A DNA stretch of 64,000 nucleotides from PCC-9228 sp964477525. Lineage in GTDB: Bacteria > Cyanobacteriota > Cyanobacteriia > Cyanobacteriales > PCC-9228. Under the pieces are notes generated by a model. It was not told the DNA's origin, searched no databases, and saw nothing but the letters and a program-made list of their open reading frames with translations. Shown in pieces: positions 17,061 through 26,068 of this stretch; position 1 is the first letter of the stretch; every line of letters begins with the position of its first letter. The stretch covers positions 21,154 to 85,153 of the forward strand of contig CAYZHY010000004.1 in the NCBI GenBank assembly GCA_964477525.1. Direction: 5' to 3'. Both the position numbers and the translations under genes were made by a program.

Positions 17061-17789
17061 ATGCAACAACTCTTCCACCCCTTGGTTAATAGTTATAAAT
17101 ACTTATGGAACTTGCGGCGTTGGCTGTTAGGCATCGTTACCTGTTTGGCAGCCATGCAGTTGGTTGTGTTTCCCGCTGCCGCTACCGGAACCTATGACTT
17201 TCCCAATTTATCCAATGTAGAAGAAAATACGTGGATATTCGATAAAGCCGATGTTTTGAGTCCTTTGAACAAACAGAAATTGCAAAAACAGCTATCGGAA
17301 ACCGCTGAAGACACGGGAACGCAAATACGCTTGGTGACTTTGCGTGGTTTGGATTACGGCGAAACAGCTACCAGTTTTACAGACAATCTCTTTGAGAAAT
17401 GGTTTTCCAATCCAGAAGAGGGGAAAAATCAAGTTTTGCTCGTTTTGGATACCCTAAGCAACAACACAGCCATTCATACTGGCGAACAGGTAAAGTCCAT
17501 CCTCTCTGACGATATTGCGGAAAGCGTGGCATCGGAAACCATGATGGTTCCGATTCGGGATGGCAACAAATACAATCAAGCCTTTTTAGATGCTACCTCG
17601 CGCCTAGCAACAGTTTTATCGGGAGAACCCGATCCAGGAGCGCCACAATTAGAAAAAGATGTGCAAGTAGCAGGAACCTTTACTCCTGCAGAAGAAACCG
17701 ACGTAGAAAATTCTACCTGGCTGGTCATTGGTTTGCTGGTTGCAGCGACTATTATCCCCATGGCAACTTACTTCCTTTACGTCCGTTAA
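17061..17789 (+). CDS. psb32: Psb32/TLP18.3-like TPM-domain protein, photosystem II repair
   Basis: The 242-residue protein has an N-terminal signal segment (WLLGIVTCLAAMQLVVFPAAATG), a TPM domain starting IFDKADVLSPLNKQKLQKQL and containing QIRLVTLRGLDYGETATSF and GKNQVLLVLDT, and a C-terminal membrane anchor (STWLVIGLLVAATIIPMATYFLYVR). This layout matches Psb32 of cyanobacteria and TLP18.3 of plants, thylakoid proteins that protect photosystem II and aid its repair. A longer frame begins at 16899, but the ATG at 17061 gives the expected signal and the usual length. Confidence 0.85.
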   Translation: MQQLFHPLVNSYKYLWNLRRWLLGIVTCLAAMQLVVFPAAATGTYDFPNLSNVEENTWIFDKADVLSPLNKQKLQKQLSETAEDTGTQIRLVTLRGLDYGETATSFTDNLFEKWFSNPEEGKNQVLLVLDTLSNNTAIHTGEQVKSILSDDIAESVASETMMVPIRDGNKYNQAFLDATSRLATVLSGEPDPGAPQLEKDVQVAGTFTPAEETDVENSTWLVIGLLVAATIIPMATYFLYVR

Positions 17790-17904
17790 ATAAAAAATTG
17801 CAATAAAACGCAATAAAAATCGGGATTTTCTTTAATGTAACGGGGGGAAGCACAGTTGCTGAAGGCAGTTGGCCTCCCCCATCCCGGTGTTTTCCTAGCC
17901 GCCG

Positions 17905-18537
17905 CTAAGTCAACTTTTGTGCTTGAATGACCTGCAAGCTACCAAAAGCGTGGAAATGGCGATCGCGCAAGTGAAAGCCAATATCGGTCAAAACTTCTGG
18001 TATATTTTCCTGTAGCATTTGCCAAGCCGTTTCCGTTTCAAACAACCACAAAAACAGTGCCAACCCCGGCCACAAAACCGGCGTTGCTGGTGAATGAAAA
18101 TCCAGCATGGTAAAAATGCCTCCTGGCACCAACACCCGGTAAACCTCTTGGAAAATTTGGCGTCGTTGTTTGGGGGTCATCTCATGCATGGCGACGCAGG
18201 TGTGAACCACATCGAAGCGATCGCTGGTAAAGGGCAATTCCTCGGCAAACCCTTCCACATACGTAGCTTCTGGCACTTGCTTTTGGGCGCGTTTGATGGA
18301 TAGTGGCGAAGCATCCAACCCGACCACATGTTGGGATGTTTGCACCAGCAATCGCGTTGACTGACCGGCGCCGCAGCACAGATCCAAAACCCGAGTTTGC
18401 GGGGAAATGTCCAATTCCTGGAGCGGTAAGCGTCGAAAACGCCCTTCACCGCCAACACTTACAGCAGCGAGGCGGGAGATGGTATCGTAGAGCCATTGGT
18501 GTTGGTAACTCCAATCCCTTAAAATAGTTGCCACCAC
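17905..18537 (-). CDS. Class I SAM-dependent methyltransferase (UbiE-like)
   Basis: The 210-residue protein has motif I VLDLCCGAGQSTRLL, motif II VVGLDASPLSIKRAQ, and the post-motif region FDVVHTCVAMHEMTPKQRRQIFQEVYRVLVPGGIFTMLDFHSP, typical of UbiE/MenG-like methyltransferases. The substrate is unknown; cyanobacteria need such enzymes for quinones, tocopherol and other lipids. It is monocistronic and divergent from hemH, with about 110 bp between the two starts. Confidence 0.87.
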   Translation of the reverse strand: MVATILRDWSYQHQWLYDTISRLAAVSVGGEGRFRRLPLQELDISPQTRVLDLCCGAGQSTRLLVQTSQHVVGLDASPLSIKRAQKQVPEATYVEGFAEELPFTSDRFDVVHTCVAMHEMTPKQRRQIFQEVYRVLVPGGIFTMLDFHSPATPVLWPGLALFLWLFETETAWQMLQENIPEVLTDIGFHLRDRHFHAFGSLQVIQAQKLT

Positions 18538-18648
18538 TTCCTCCCAAATTTCCTTGATTTCAATTCTCCATCCTACCGATAGGTGGTTAACCCATCTTAT
18601 TGTTAAAATCAGTAAAGAAAATGAAAATTTAACAAAATTGGAATTGCT

Positions 18649-19812
18649 ATGAGCCGCGTTGGAGTTTTACTGCTAAATCTAGGCGGGCCAGAACGGCTTG
18701 AGGACGTTCGCCCTTTTCTATTTAACTTGTTTTCCGACCCAGAAATCATCCGCTTGCCTTTTCGCTGGATGCAAACCCCGCTGGCGGCCATGATTTCCAG
18801 CATGAGGGCTAGCAAGTCCCAACAAAACTACCGCGAAATTGGCGGTGGTTCTCCTTTGCGTCGCATTACTGAAGAACAGGCGATCGCTTTAGAGAAACAG
18901 CTACAAAAACAAGGATACGACGCGCGCGTTTATATAGGCATGCGTTATTGGAATCCTTTTACGGAAGAGGCGCTAGCCCAAATCAAACGCGACGGCGTCG
19001 AACAACTGGCTGTTTTGCCCTTATACCCGCAATTTTCCATTAGTACCAGCGGGTCTAGCTTTCGCCTTTTAGAAAAATTGTGGCACGAAGACGCAAGCCT
19101 TGACAAAATTGACTATACCCTCATTCCTTCTTGGTATAACCGACCGGGTTACCTTCGGGCCATGGCGCAGTTAATTGCCCAAGAATTGGATAAATTTCCC
19201 AATCCCGATAGCGTTCATGTCTTTTTTAGCGCTCACGGCGTTCCCGTTAGCTACGTGGAAGAAGCTGGCGATCCCTACCAACAGGAAATTGAGGATTGCG
19301 CAGCCCGGATTATGAAAACCCTCGACCGTCCCAACGATTATACCCTGGCTTATCAAAGTCGGGTGGGTCCGGTGGATTGGCTGCAACCCTACACCGAAGA
19401 TGCGTTGGTGGACTTAGCGGAACAAGGCGTTCGGGATATGGTGGTGGTTCCCATCAGTTTCGTTTCCGAACACATCGAAACCCTCCAGGAAATCGATATT
19501 GAGTATCGGGAAGTAGCCGAATCCGCAGGCATTGAAAACTTCCATCGGGTACCGGCTTTGAATACCCATCCCACTTTTATTGAAGACCTAGCCAATTTGA
19601 CGGTGGAATCCCTCAACGCTGCCCCAATCCACTTCGACCAAATACGCCGCCCTCAAAAAAAGGTAAAAATGTACCCGCAAGAACGCTGGGAATGGGGATT
19701 AACGCCCACGGCGGAAGTATGGAACGGACGTTTGGCCATGCTAGGAATTTTGATGCTAACCATTGAATTGCTAAGCGGCAACGGACCGCTGCATTTTGTG
19801 GGCTTGCTGTAA
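18649..19812 (+). CDS. hemH: Ferrochelatase with C-terminal chlorophyll a/b-binding-like tail
   Basis: Inserts Fe2+ into protoporphyrin IX, the last step of heme synthesis. The 387-residue protein begins GVLLLNLGGPERLEDVRPFL and contains the catalytic SAHGVPVSYVEEAGDPYQ and YQSRVGPVDWLQPYTED segments. Residues about 343-387 (EWGLTPTAEVWNGRLAMLGIL...) form the single CAB/high-light-inducible-type helix that cyanobacterial and plastid ferrochelatases carry. In model cyanobacteria this tail affects dimerisation and links heme to chlorophyll supply. ATG start at 18649. Confidence 0.97.
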   Translation: MSRVGVLLLNLGGPERLEDVRPFLFNLFSDPEIIRLPFRWMQTPLAAMISSMRASKSQQNYREIGGGSPLRRITEEQAIALEKQLQKQGYDARVYIGMRYWNPFTEEALAQIKRDGVEQLAVLPLYPQFSISTSGSSFRLLEKLWHEDASLDKIDYTLIPSWYNRPGYLRAMAQLIAQELDKFPNPDSVHVFFSAHGVPVSYVEEAGDPYQQEIEDCAARIMKTLDRPNDYTLAYQSRVGPVDWLQPYTEDALVDLAEQGVRDMVVVPISFVSEHIETLQEIDIEYREVAESAGIENFHRVPALNTHPTFIEDLANLTVESLNAAPIHFDQIRRPQKKVKMYPQERWEWGLTPTAEVWNGRLAMLGILMLTIELLSGNGPLHFVGLL

Positions 19813-19840
19813 CTTCTTTATGATGGGATTTGAAGGTTTG

Positions 19841-19878
19841 GTTTGACGGGGAAGACAACAACCGTTTTCCCCGCAAAC
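19841..19878. terminator. Hairpin between convergent hemH and phzF-like genes
   Basis: GTTTG and CGGGGAA (19841-19853) pair with TTCCCCG and CAAAC (19867-19878), one bulged base apart, giving a 12-bp stem. It lies between two convergent stops and could terminate both transcripts, although neither side has a strong T run. Confidence 0.45.
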
Positions 19879-19896
19879 GGCCCTTGAACGAAGTTG

Positions 19897-20724
19897 CTAT
19901 CCCATCAAGACTCCTTGCAAAACCGTTACGGCTGGACCGCTAATATAGGTTCTTTCTCCCTGCCAGCGCAGTTTAACCACGCCTCCCCTTGCAGAAGCTT
20001 GATAGGCAACAAACTCCGATTTTTGCAAGCGATCGCCCCAAAAAGGTGCTAGGGTACAAAAAGCCGACCCCGTCACTGGGTCTTCGTCAATGCCCACCGC
20101 CGGCGCAAAAAAGCGACAAATAAAATCGTATCCTTCAGAACTGGCCGCACTCGTCACAATCAACCCCCGCATGGGCAACTGCCGCAACAAAGCCATTCTG
20201 GGTTGAAGTTGGCGCAAAATCGCCTCCGATTCCACTTCTACCAAATAATCCGAGCGATTTTTCCAAACCGACTGCGGAATCGTTCCCAACGCATCGGAAA
20301 GACCCGAAGGGGCAGGAACTGCCTCTGCGTAGGTTGTGGGAAAATTCAGCTCGATCCACCCTTGTTTGCGAACGGCGGTTAAGGAACCGCTGCGGGTTTG
20401 AAACCGGGCTACTTCTTCCGGATGTAAATAATTAAAACTCCAGAGAACGTGGGCACTGGCTAGCGTGGCATGACCGCAAAGGTCTACTTCCGAAGTAGGC
20501 GTAAACCAACGCAAGCGATATTCTTGACCATCCGCCTCCGGATATAAAAAAGCCGTTTCCGAAAGATTCATTTCCCGGGCCACTTGCTGCATCCAGTCTT
20601 CCCTAGCGCTAGAGGGCAACACGCAGACTGCGGCTGGATTTCCCGAAAACGGCTGCTTGGTAAATGCATCCACTTGAAAAATAGGAATTTGGGTAAATTC
20701 GCTGCCTTCATCTTGGGCGAACAT
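19897..20724 (-). CDS. PhzF family isomerase/epimerase-like protein
   Basis: The 275-residue protein shows the PhzF fold signature IFQVDAFTKQPFSGNPAAVC, with the catalytic-type glutamate in EMNLSETAFLYP, the segment RWFTPTSEVDLCGHATLASAHVLW, and the C-terminal DEDPVTGSAFCTLAPFWGDRL. Relatives include the phenazine enzyme PhzF and many uncharacterised proteins; no phenazine genes are nearby, so the substrate is unknown. It begins 6 bp after the stop of the gamma-glutamylcyclotransferase-like gene, so the two form an operon. Confidence 0.9.
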   Translation of the reverse strand: MFAQDEGSEFTQIPIFQVDAFTKQPFSGNPAAVCVLPSSAREDWMQQVAREMNLSETAFLYPEADGQEYRLRWFTPTSEVDLCGHATLASAHVLWSFNYLHPEEVARFQTRSGSLTAVRKQGWIELNFPTTYAEAVPAPSGLSDALGTIPQSVWKNRSDYLVEVESEAILRQLQPRMALLRQLPMRGLIVTSAASSEGYDFICRFFAPAVGIDEDPVTGSAFCTLAPFWGDRLQKSEFVAYQASARGGVVKLRWQGERTYISGPAVTVLQGVLMG

Positions 20725-20730
20725 GGCTTT

Positions 20731-21123
20731 TTACTCCCAGCGGCCACTCGCTAATAGTTTACCACCGAGAGCGCGAACTTTTTTGGGATCCATATAGTAC
20801 GCCCAAACTTTGCCCAAAGATGTTTTATCAAGCTGATAAACTTCAATTTCCTGGCGATTGTAGGCATTTTTGGCTGGATCGCGATGGGGGTCGTAATCTT
20901 CCAACTCATCGATTTTCGGCAAAATCGTGTCATCAGGGAACTCTAAAATCACCCCACGGACCCAACCCGCCTCTGGGGTCATTGCCGGATAGCCGAGACC
21001 GGGTAAATGGTACAATTTTCCCCGAGCGATCGCGGTCGTGGTAGATTGGACGCGAGATCGACACAAACGATGGTAGTTGTGCTTGCCCGGCTTGAGCGTA
21101 CCGTAAACAAAAACTCTCAGCAT
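20731..21123 (-). CDS. Gamma-glutamylcyclotransferase-like (AIG2/GGCT fold) protein
   Basis: The 130-residue protein starts with VFVYGTLKPGKHNYHRL, the nucleotide- or ligand-binding YGTL loop of the GGCT fold, and has the acidic segment PKIDELEDYDP containing the probable catalytic glutamate. Family members cyclise gamma-glutamyl dipeptides to 5-oxoproline or degrade gamma-glutamylamines. It is the first gene of a two-gene operon with the PhzF-like gene. Confidence 0.88.
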   Translation of the reverse strand: MLRVFVYGTLKPGKHNYHRLCRSRVQSTTTAIARGKLYHLPGLGYPAMTPEAGWVRGVILEFPDDTILPKIDELEDYDPHRDPAKNAYNRQEIEVYQLDKTSLGKVWAYYMDPKKVRALGGKLLASGRWE

Positions 21124-21232
21124 TGATTCTCGATCGATAGATGGCTATGATTCTTCCCTATCCATCCTACTGAAGCGGCGCATATATGCCAAAATATTTT
21201 TGAGGTGAATAGGAGCAACAGGAGCGACTTCC

Positions 21233-23800
21233 GTGGAATCGAGATACAATCCCACATCCATCGAGCAAAAATGGCAGAAAAATTGGGACGAACAGGACGC
21301 CCATCGAACTCCTGACGACCCCAGCAAGCCGAAATTCTACGCCCTCTCCATGTTTCCCTATCCCTCCGGAAACTTACACATGGGGCACGTACGAAACTAT
21401 ACCATCACCGACGTGATTGCTCGTTTTCGGCGGATGCAGGGATATCGCGTCCTCCATCCCATGGGGTGGGATGCGTTTGGATTGCCAGCGGAAAACGCCG
21501 CCATCGACCGCGGCATCCATCCCGCCCAGTGGACCCATCGAAATATTGCCCAAATGAAAGAGCAACTCAAAGGTCTGGGCATTTCCATCGATTGGAATCG
21601 GGAAGTAGCTACCTGTTCTTCCGACTACTACCGCTGGACCCAGTGGATTTTCCTACAATTTTTCCAAGCTGGCTTAGCCTATCAAAAAGAAGCCGCTGTT
21701 AACTGGGACCCCGTTGACCAAACCGTTTTAGCCAACGAACAAGTAGACAGCGAAGGGCGTTCTTGGCGTTCCGGGGCTTTGGTAGAAAGAAAGCTATTGC
21801 GCCAGTGGTTCCTTAAAATTACCGAATACGCCGACCAGTTGCTAGAAGACCTGCAAAAACTCGACGGCTGGCCGGAACGGGTCCGATTGATGCAGGAAAA
21901 TTGGATCGGCCAGTCGGTAGGTGCGTATTTGGAATTTCCAGTAGCGGGCATGTCGGAGAAAATTGGTGTTTTCACCACCCGACCGGATACCGTCTATGGG
22001 GTTACTTATTTGGTTTTGGCACCGGAACATCCGCTTACGCCTAAGGTTACCACAAGCGATCGCCAGGAAGCCGTAGAGAAATTCATCCAAGAAGTATCTT
22101 CAGAAAGCGAAATCGAACGAACCGCCGAAGACAAGCCCAAACGCGGCGTTCTCACCGGCGGCCAAGCCATCCATCCCTTTACCGAAACCGAAATTCCCAT
22201 TTTAATCGCCGATTACGTTCTGTACGAATACGGAACCGGCGCTGTCATGGGGGTTCCCGCCCACGACGAACGAGATTTTCAGTTTGCCCAACAAAATCAA
22301 TTGCCCATTCAAATGGTCGTCGCCCCAGAATCGCAACCGGATACGCAAGAATTGCAACAGGCTTACACCGAACCGGGCATTATGGTCAACTCCGGTTCCT
22401 TTAGCGGCATGGCATCGGAAGAGGGCAAACAGGCGATTGTAGACTATGCCGAAAAACACGGGATTGGCAGCGCCCGCATTCAGTATCGCCTGCGGGATTG
22501 GTTGATTTCCCGGCAGCGGTATTGGGGGGTTCCCATTCCCACGATCCATTGCCCCGAATGCGGTACGGTTCCAGTTCCCGAAGACCAGCTACCAGTGGAA
22601 CTACCGGAAGATGTGGAATTTAGCGGTCGCGGACCGTCGCCGCTGGCTAGATTATCTTCGTGGATAAACGTATCTTGTCCCCAATGTGGCGCTGATGCCC
22701 AACGGGAAACCGATACCATGGATACGTTTATTGATTCTTCCTGGTATTTCTTGCGCTATACCGACCCGCAAAACGAGGAAAAACCTTTTGACCCAGAAAC
22801 GGCAAACGATTGGATGCCGGTAGACCAGTATGTGGGCGGTATCGAACACGCGATTTTGCATTTGCTGTATTCGCGGTTTTTTACCAAGGTATTGCGCGAT
22901 CGCGGTTTGGTCAATTGCGACGAACCGTTCCAGCGGTTGCTAACCCAGGGCATGGTGCAAGCGATCGCTTATAAGAATCCTACCACTGGCAAATACATTC
23001 CCCCTAGCGATATCGATACCGAAAATCCCCAAGACCCGCAAACCGGCGAGAAATTGCAGGTCTTGTACGAAAAAATGTCCAAATCCAAATACAACGGTGT
23101 AGACCCGCTGGAAGTGTTGGAAACCTACGGCGCGGATACGGCCCGCATGTTTATCTTGTTTAAAGCGCCACCTGCCAAGGATTTGGAATGGGATGATGCG
23201 GATGTGGAAGGACAGTTCCGCTTTTTGAACCGGGTCTGGCGTTTGGTATCGGAGTTTGCCCATTCCGGCTACGATACTACAGCGAAAGTCGATCCGGCTG
23301 CCTTGGAAAAACCAGAAAAAGACCTGCGGCGGGCGGTTCACAATGCCATCAAAGCCATTACCGAAGATATTGAGGCCGATTACCAGTTTAATACAGCGAT
23401 TTCCGAGTTGATGAAGCTCAACAATGCCCTGGCCGATGCTAAATGTCAGGATTCGCCAGCGTATGCAGAAGGAATTCGGACGTTGGTGTTGTTGCTAGCG
23501 CCGTTTGCCCCGCATATCAGCGAAGAACTCTGGCATCAGCTAGGGTATAGCGAGTCGGTTCACCACCAAGCATGGCCGCAATACGACCCGGATGCGTTGG
23601 TGGCGGAAGAAATTACGCTGGTGATTCAAATTATGGGCAAAACCCGGGGCAAAATTCAGGTACCGGCGGATGCTGACCGCGATGCGTTGGAACGCTATGC
23701 CAGGGAATCGGAAATTGCGCAAAAATATATAGGCGATCGCGAAATTAAAAAGGTAATTGTTGTCCCTGGTAAGTTGGTGAATTTTGTGGTTCCCAAGTAA
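21233..23800 (+). CDS. leuS: Leucyl-tRNA synthetase
   Basis: Class I aminoacyl-tRNA synthetase that charges tRNA-Leu. The 855-residue protein has the HIGH-type motif in PYPSGNLHMGHVRNYTITD near residue 46, an editing domain with TTRPDTVYGVTYLVLAPEHPL, and the KMSKS motif near residue 614. The length is normal. Translation starts at GTG 21233 (MESRYNPTSIEQKWQ), as no ATG lies in a suitable place upstream. A HIP1-based hairpin follows the stop. Confidence 0.98.
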   Translation: MESRYNPTSIEQKWQKNWDEQDAHRTPDDPSKPKFYALSMFPYPSGNLHMGHVRNYTITDVIARFRRMQGYRVLHPMGWDAFGLPAENAAIDRGIHPAQWTHRNIAQMKEQLKGLGISIDWNREVATCSSDYYRWTQWIFLQFFQAGLAYQKEAAVNWDPVDQTVLANEQVDSEGRSWRSGALVERKLLRQWFLKITEYADQLLEDLQKLDGWPERVRLMQENWIGQSVGAYLEFPVAGMSEKIGVFTTRPDTVYGVTYLVLAPEHPLTPKVTTSDRQEAVEKFIQEVSSESEIERTAEDKPKRGVLTGGQAIHPFTETEIPILIADYVLYEYGTGAVMGVPAHDERDFQFAQQNQLPIQMVVAPESQPDTQELQQAYTEPGIMVNSGSFSGMASEEGKQAIVDYAEKHGIGSARIQYRLRDWLISRQRYWGVPIPTIHCPECGTVPVPEDQLPVELPEDVEFSGRGPSPLARLSSWINVSCPQCGADAQRETDTMDTFIDSSWYFLRYTDPQNEEKPFDPETANDWMPVDQYVGGIEHAILHLLYSRFFTKVLRDRGLVNCDEPFQRLLTQGMVQAIAYKNPTTGKYIPPSDIDTENPQDPQTGEKLQVLYEKMSKSKYNGVDPLEVLETYGADTARMFILFKAPPAKDLEWDDADVEGQFRFLNRVWRLVSEFAHSGYDTTAKVDPAALEKPEKDLRRAVHNAIKAITEDIEADYQFNTAISELMKLNNALADAKCQDSPAYAEGIRTLVLLLAPFAPHISEELWHQLGYSESVHHQAWPQYDPDALVAEEITLVIQIMGKTRGKIQVPADADRDALERYARESEIAQKYIGDREIKKVIVVPGKLVNFVVPK

Positions 23801-23815
23801 GGGCAAAATCGAGGG

Positions 23816-23859
23816 AGATGCGATCGCGCAGCAATCAACATAAAATGGCGATCGCATCT
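23816..23859. terminator. Hairpin built from two HIP1 sites between leuS and the DUF4346 gene
   Basis: AGATGCGATCGC (23816-23827) and GCGATCGCATCT (23848-23859) are perfect 12-bp complements with a 20-nt loop. Each arm contains a HIP1 octamer. It lies between two convergent stops and could end transcription from both sides. Confidence 0.5.
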
Positions 23860-23863
23860 AAAA

Positions 23864-24247
23864 TTAATCTTGGACGTATTCGGTTCCCTCTTTCAAAGCC
23901 TGTTCGGCGCGCATAAACTCCCGACCCAAATAGGCAGCGTGGTCGAACATGGTTACCGGGCAAGATTCCTTATCTTCTTCAAACAGTTTCACGCAAAGTT
24001 CTTTCGCAGTTCTGCCAGTATAAACTGTGGTTTCGGTACGTTCGATCTTGCCCTTGGCTGGCAGGGGTTTGCCGGTTTCCGGGTCGGCTGCCAAACCGCG
24101 GTCGTCAATGACGTTGGTAAAATGTTTGGCACAAATTAAATCGGCTTCTCGGTCTAAGTAAATGAGAAAATAGCCGCCCGGATCCAAGTCGATGTGACGC
24201 TTGGATAGTTCTTCGTCAACGGCGGTCATGGTTTCTAAATTGGCCAT
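23864..24247 (-). CDS. DUF4346 domain protein
   Basis: A 127-residue protein with the DUF4346 core RHIDLDPGGYFLIYLDREADLICAKHFTNVID and a C-terminal helical half (DHAAYLGREFMRAEQALKEGTEYVQD). The domain is found in cyanobacteria alone or attached to pterin-related proteins; its function is unknown. The ATG at 24247 is preferred to one four codons upstream because it begins the conserved part. It is convergent with leuS. Confidence 0.8.
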   Translation of the reverse strand: MANLETMTAVDEELSKRHIDLDPGGYFLIYLDREADLICAKHFTNVIDDRGLAADPETGKPLPAKGKIERTETTVYTGRTAKELCVKLFEEDKESCPVTMFDHAAYLGREFMRAEQALKEGTEYVQD

Positions 24248-24328
24248 AAGCGATCGCAAATTTTAAAATCTCAAATTTTGTCTTTATCCTCCTTTCTACG
24301 ATCCCATGCTTGTCGTTTCTTGGCAAGG

Positions 24329-24742
24329 TTAGCCAGCAACGGGCTGCGATTCGATCGTTTCCAGCAAGGCTTCCACCCGCTGGCGGATTTCATCCCGTAC
24401 TTGACGAAAGGTTTCAATAGGCTGCCCGTCGGGGTCTTCTAGCTGCCAGTCTTGAAAAATCTCTCCTACCACCCATTCCTGGGGCAAATCGACACCGCAA
24501 CCGCACAGAGACACCACCGCATCGTAGTCTTTGGGGTGAAAATTGGCCAGCGGATCGGAGGTTTGCTGGCTGATATCGATGCCAACTTCTTGCATCACTC
24601 GAACGGCGGTGGGATGTACTTGACTGGCTTGCAATCCAGCACTGCTTACGCCCACTTGACCATTTCCCAGGTAACGGGCAAATCCTTCTGCTATTTGCGA
24701 ACGGCAGGAATTTTTCTTGCAGACAAACATAATTTGTTTCAC
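24329..24742 (-). CDS. arsC: Arsenate reductase, low-molecular-weight phosphatase fold, glutaredoxin-dependent type
   Basis: Reduces arsenate to arsenite for export. The 137-residue product has Cys8 in the P-loop FVCKKNSCRSQ, then Cys80 and Cys82 in SLCGCGVDLP, the three redox cysteines of the Synechocystis-type ArsC that uses glutathione and glutaredoxin. The start is GTG at 24742: AGGAGG lies 7 bp upstream and overlaps the stop codon of acr3, which ends at 24754. A longer in-frame reading inside acr3 is rejected for that reason. The gap of 11 bp shows operon coupling with acr3. Confidence 0.93.
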   Translation of the reverse strand: MKQIMFVCKKNSCRSQIAEGFARYLGNGQVGVSSAGLQASQVHPTAVRVMQEVGIDISQQTSDPLANFHPKDYDAVVSLCGCGVDLPQEWVVGEIFQDWQLEDPDGQPIETFRQVRDEIRQRVEALLETIESQPVAG

Positions 24743-24753
24743 GAAACTTCCTC

Positions 24754-25911
24754 CTAGCGTAGGGAAGACATGCAACGGGGGTCCAGTAGCGTTGCTTTTT
24801 CTGGGTCGCGGGGAAACCAAGCTGCGGTTCGCTGGCAGACTTTCACCAGCATCAGCATTAACGGAACTTCAATGAGAACGCCCACGGTCGTGGCTAAAGC
24901 TGCCCCCGAGTTGAGACCGAATAGCATTACGGCTGTTGCGATCGCTACTTCAAAATGATTGCTAGCCCCAATCAACGCTGCTGGCGCCGCATCTTCGTAG
25001 GTGAGATTGAGTTTCAAAGCAGCTACGTAAGCAATCAGAAAGATAAAATTGGTTTGTAAAAACAGGGGAACGGCAATTAACAGAATGTGCAAGGGATTGT
25101 TAACAATCAAATCTCCCTTAAATGCGAATAAAAGCACCAATGTTACCAGCAAAGCCGCCGTGGCAACCGGCGATAAATAGCGTAAAAACTTACGTTCGAA
25201 CCATTCTCGCCCTTTGTTTTTAAAAATCCAATGTCGCGTATAAGCACCTGCTGCCAAAGGCAATCCCACATAAATCAGCACCGATAGCAAAATGGTTTCC
25301 CAGGGAACGAAGACGTTGTTGGCTTCTAGCAATAACCTACCCAACGGTGCGTACACCAACAGCATCACCAACGAATTCAGCGCTACCATCACCAACGTAT
25401 GCCCTTGGTTGCTGTAGGAAAGATATCCCCACATCAAGACCATCGCCGTACAGGGGGCAATCCCCAATAAAATGGCACCGGCAATGTACGAATCTGCTAG
25501 GTCCATTTCGGTTCCACCTTTGAGAATTTCGGTGCCTTCTAGTAGCGGTTGAAACAGCCACCCCAGGAAAAATTGAGCAAAGACCACCATGGTAAACGGT
25601 TTGACCAGCCAGTTGACAACAAACGTCAACAAAACCGGCTTGGGAGAGCGCATGGCCCGAGATGCCTGGGAAAAATCAATTTTAACCATGATGGGATACA
25701 TCATGAAAAACAGGCAGACGGCGATGGGAATGGATACCTGGTAGACACTCATGGCATCCAGGGTCTCGGCAATTTTGGGAAAGGTTCTGCCCAAGGCAAT
25801 ACCGGCAAGAATGCACAGAACCACCCAGACGGTGAGGTATTTTTCAAAGAAACTGAGAGTTCCTCCAGCTTGGACGGCTTTGGGATTGTTTTGGGCGCGA
25901 TCGCTACTCAT
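24754..25911 (-). CDS. acr3: Arsenite efflux transporter Acr3
   Basis: A 385-residue, ten-helix inner-membrane transporter of the bile/arsenite/riboflavin superfamily that exports arsenite. It shows the Acr3 hallmarks: a cysteine-containing ILLGIAPCTAMVLMWGYLS segment (the essential Cys) and IGASNHFEVAIATAVMLFG. The ATG at 25911 follows AAAGGA by a good distance; an upstream ATG at 25953 falls within the candidate operator repeat. It is followed by arsC and preceded by arsR on the same strand. Confidence 0.95.
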   Translation of the reverse strand: MSSDRAQNNPKAVQAGGTLSFFEKYLTVWVVLCILAGIALGRTFPKIAETLDAMSVYQVSIPIAVCLFFMMYPIMVKIDFSQASRAMRSPKPVLLTFVVNWLVKPFTMVVFAQFFLGWLFQPLLEGTEILKGGTEMDLADSYIAGAILLGIAPCTAMVLMWGYLSYSNQGHTLVMVALNSLVMLLVYAPLGRLLLEANNVFVPWETILLSVLIYVGLPLAAGAYTRHWIFKNKGREWFERKFLRYLSPVATAALLVTLVLLFAFKGDLIVNNPLHILLIAVPLFLQTNFIFLIAYVAALKLNLTYEDAAPAALIGASNHFEVAIATAVMLFGLNSGAALATTVGVLIEVPLMLMLVKVCQRTAAWFPRDPEKATLLDPRCMSSLR

Positions 25912-25950
25912 CAATTTTCCTTTGATTAAATTTTTTTGATGGATTTCAGT

Positions 25951-25977
25951 CAAATGGTTTCAGCCAACCACCATTTG
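25951..25977. promoter_or_regulatory. Inverted repeat in the acr3 leader
   Basis: CAAATGGT (25951-25958) and ACCATTTG (25970-25977) are perfect 8-bp complements with an 11-nt spacer. It sits downstream of the predicted acr3 transcription start and upstream of its ribosome binding site. It may be a second regulator site or a leader hairpin. Confidence 0.4.
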
Positions 25978-25991
25978 GTTTACCCACATCC

Positions 25992-26019
25992 ATTATTTCA
26001 ATTAAATTTGATTTGTCAA
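25992..26019 (-). promoter_or_regulatory. acr3-arsC promoter with candidate ArsR operator in the spacer
   Basis: Read on the minus strand: TTGACA (26019-26014), 16 bp, then AATAAT (25997-25992). The spacer contains the dyad TCAA-N6-TTGA (25998-26011). Repressor binding there would block RNA polymerase. The regulator gene arsR starts upstream on the same strand and ends at 26069. Confidence 0.6.
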
Positions 26020-26068
26020 GCGTACCCAGTCACCGCGATCGCCCCTCCATCAATTCACATTGTCTGCT

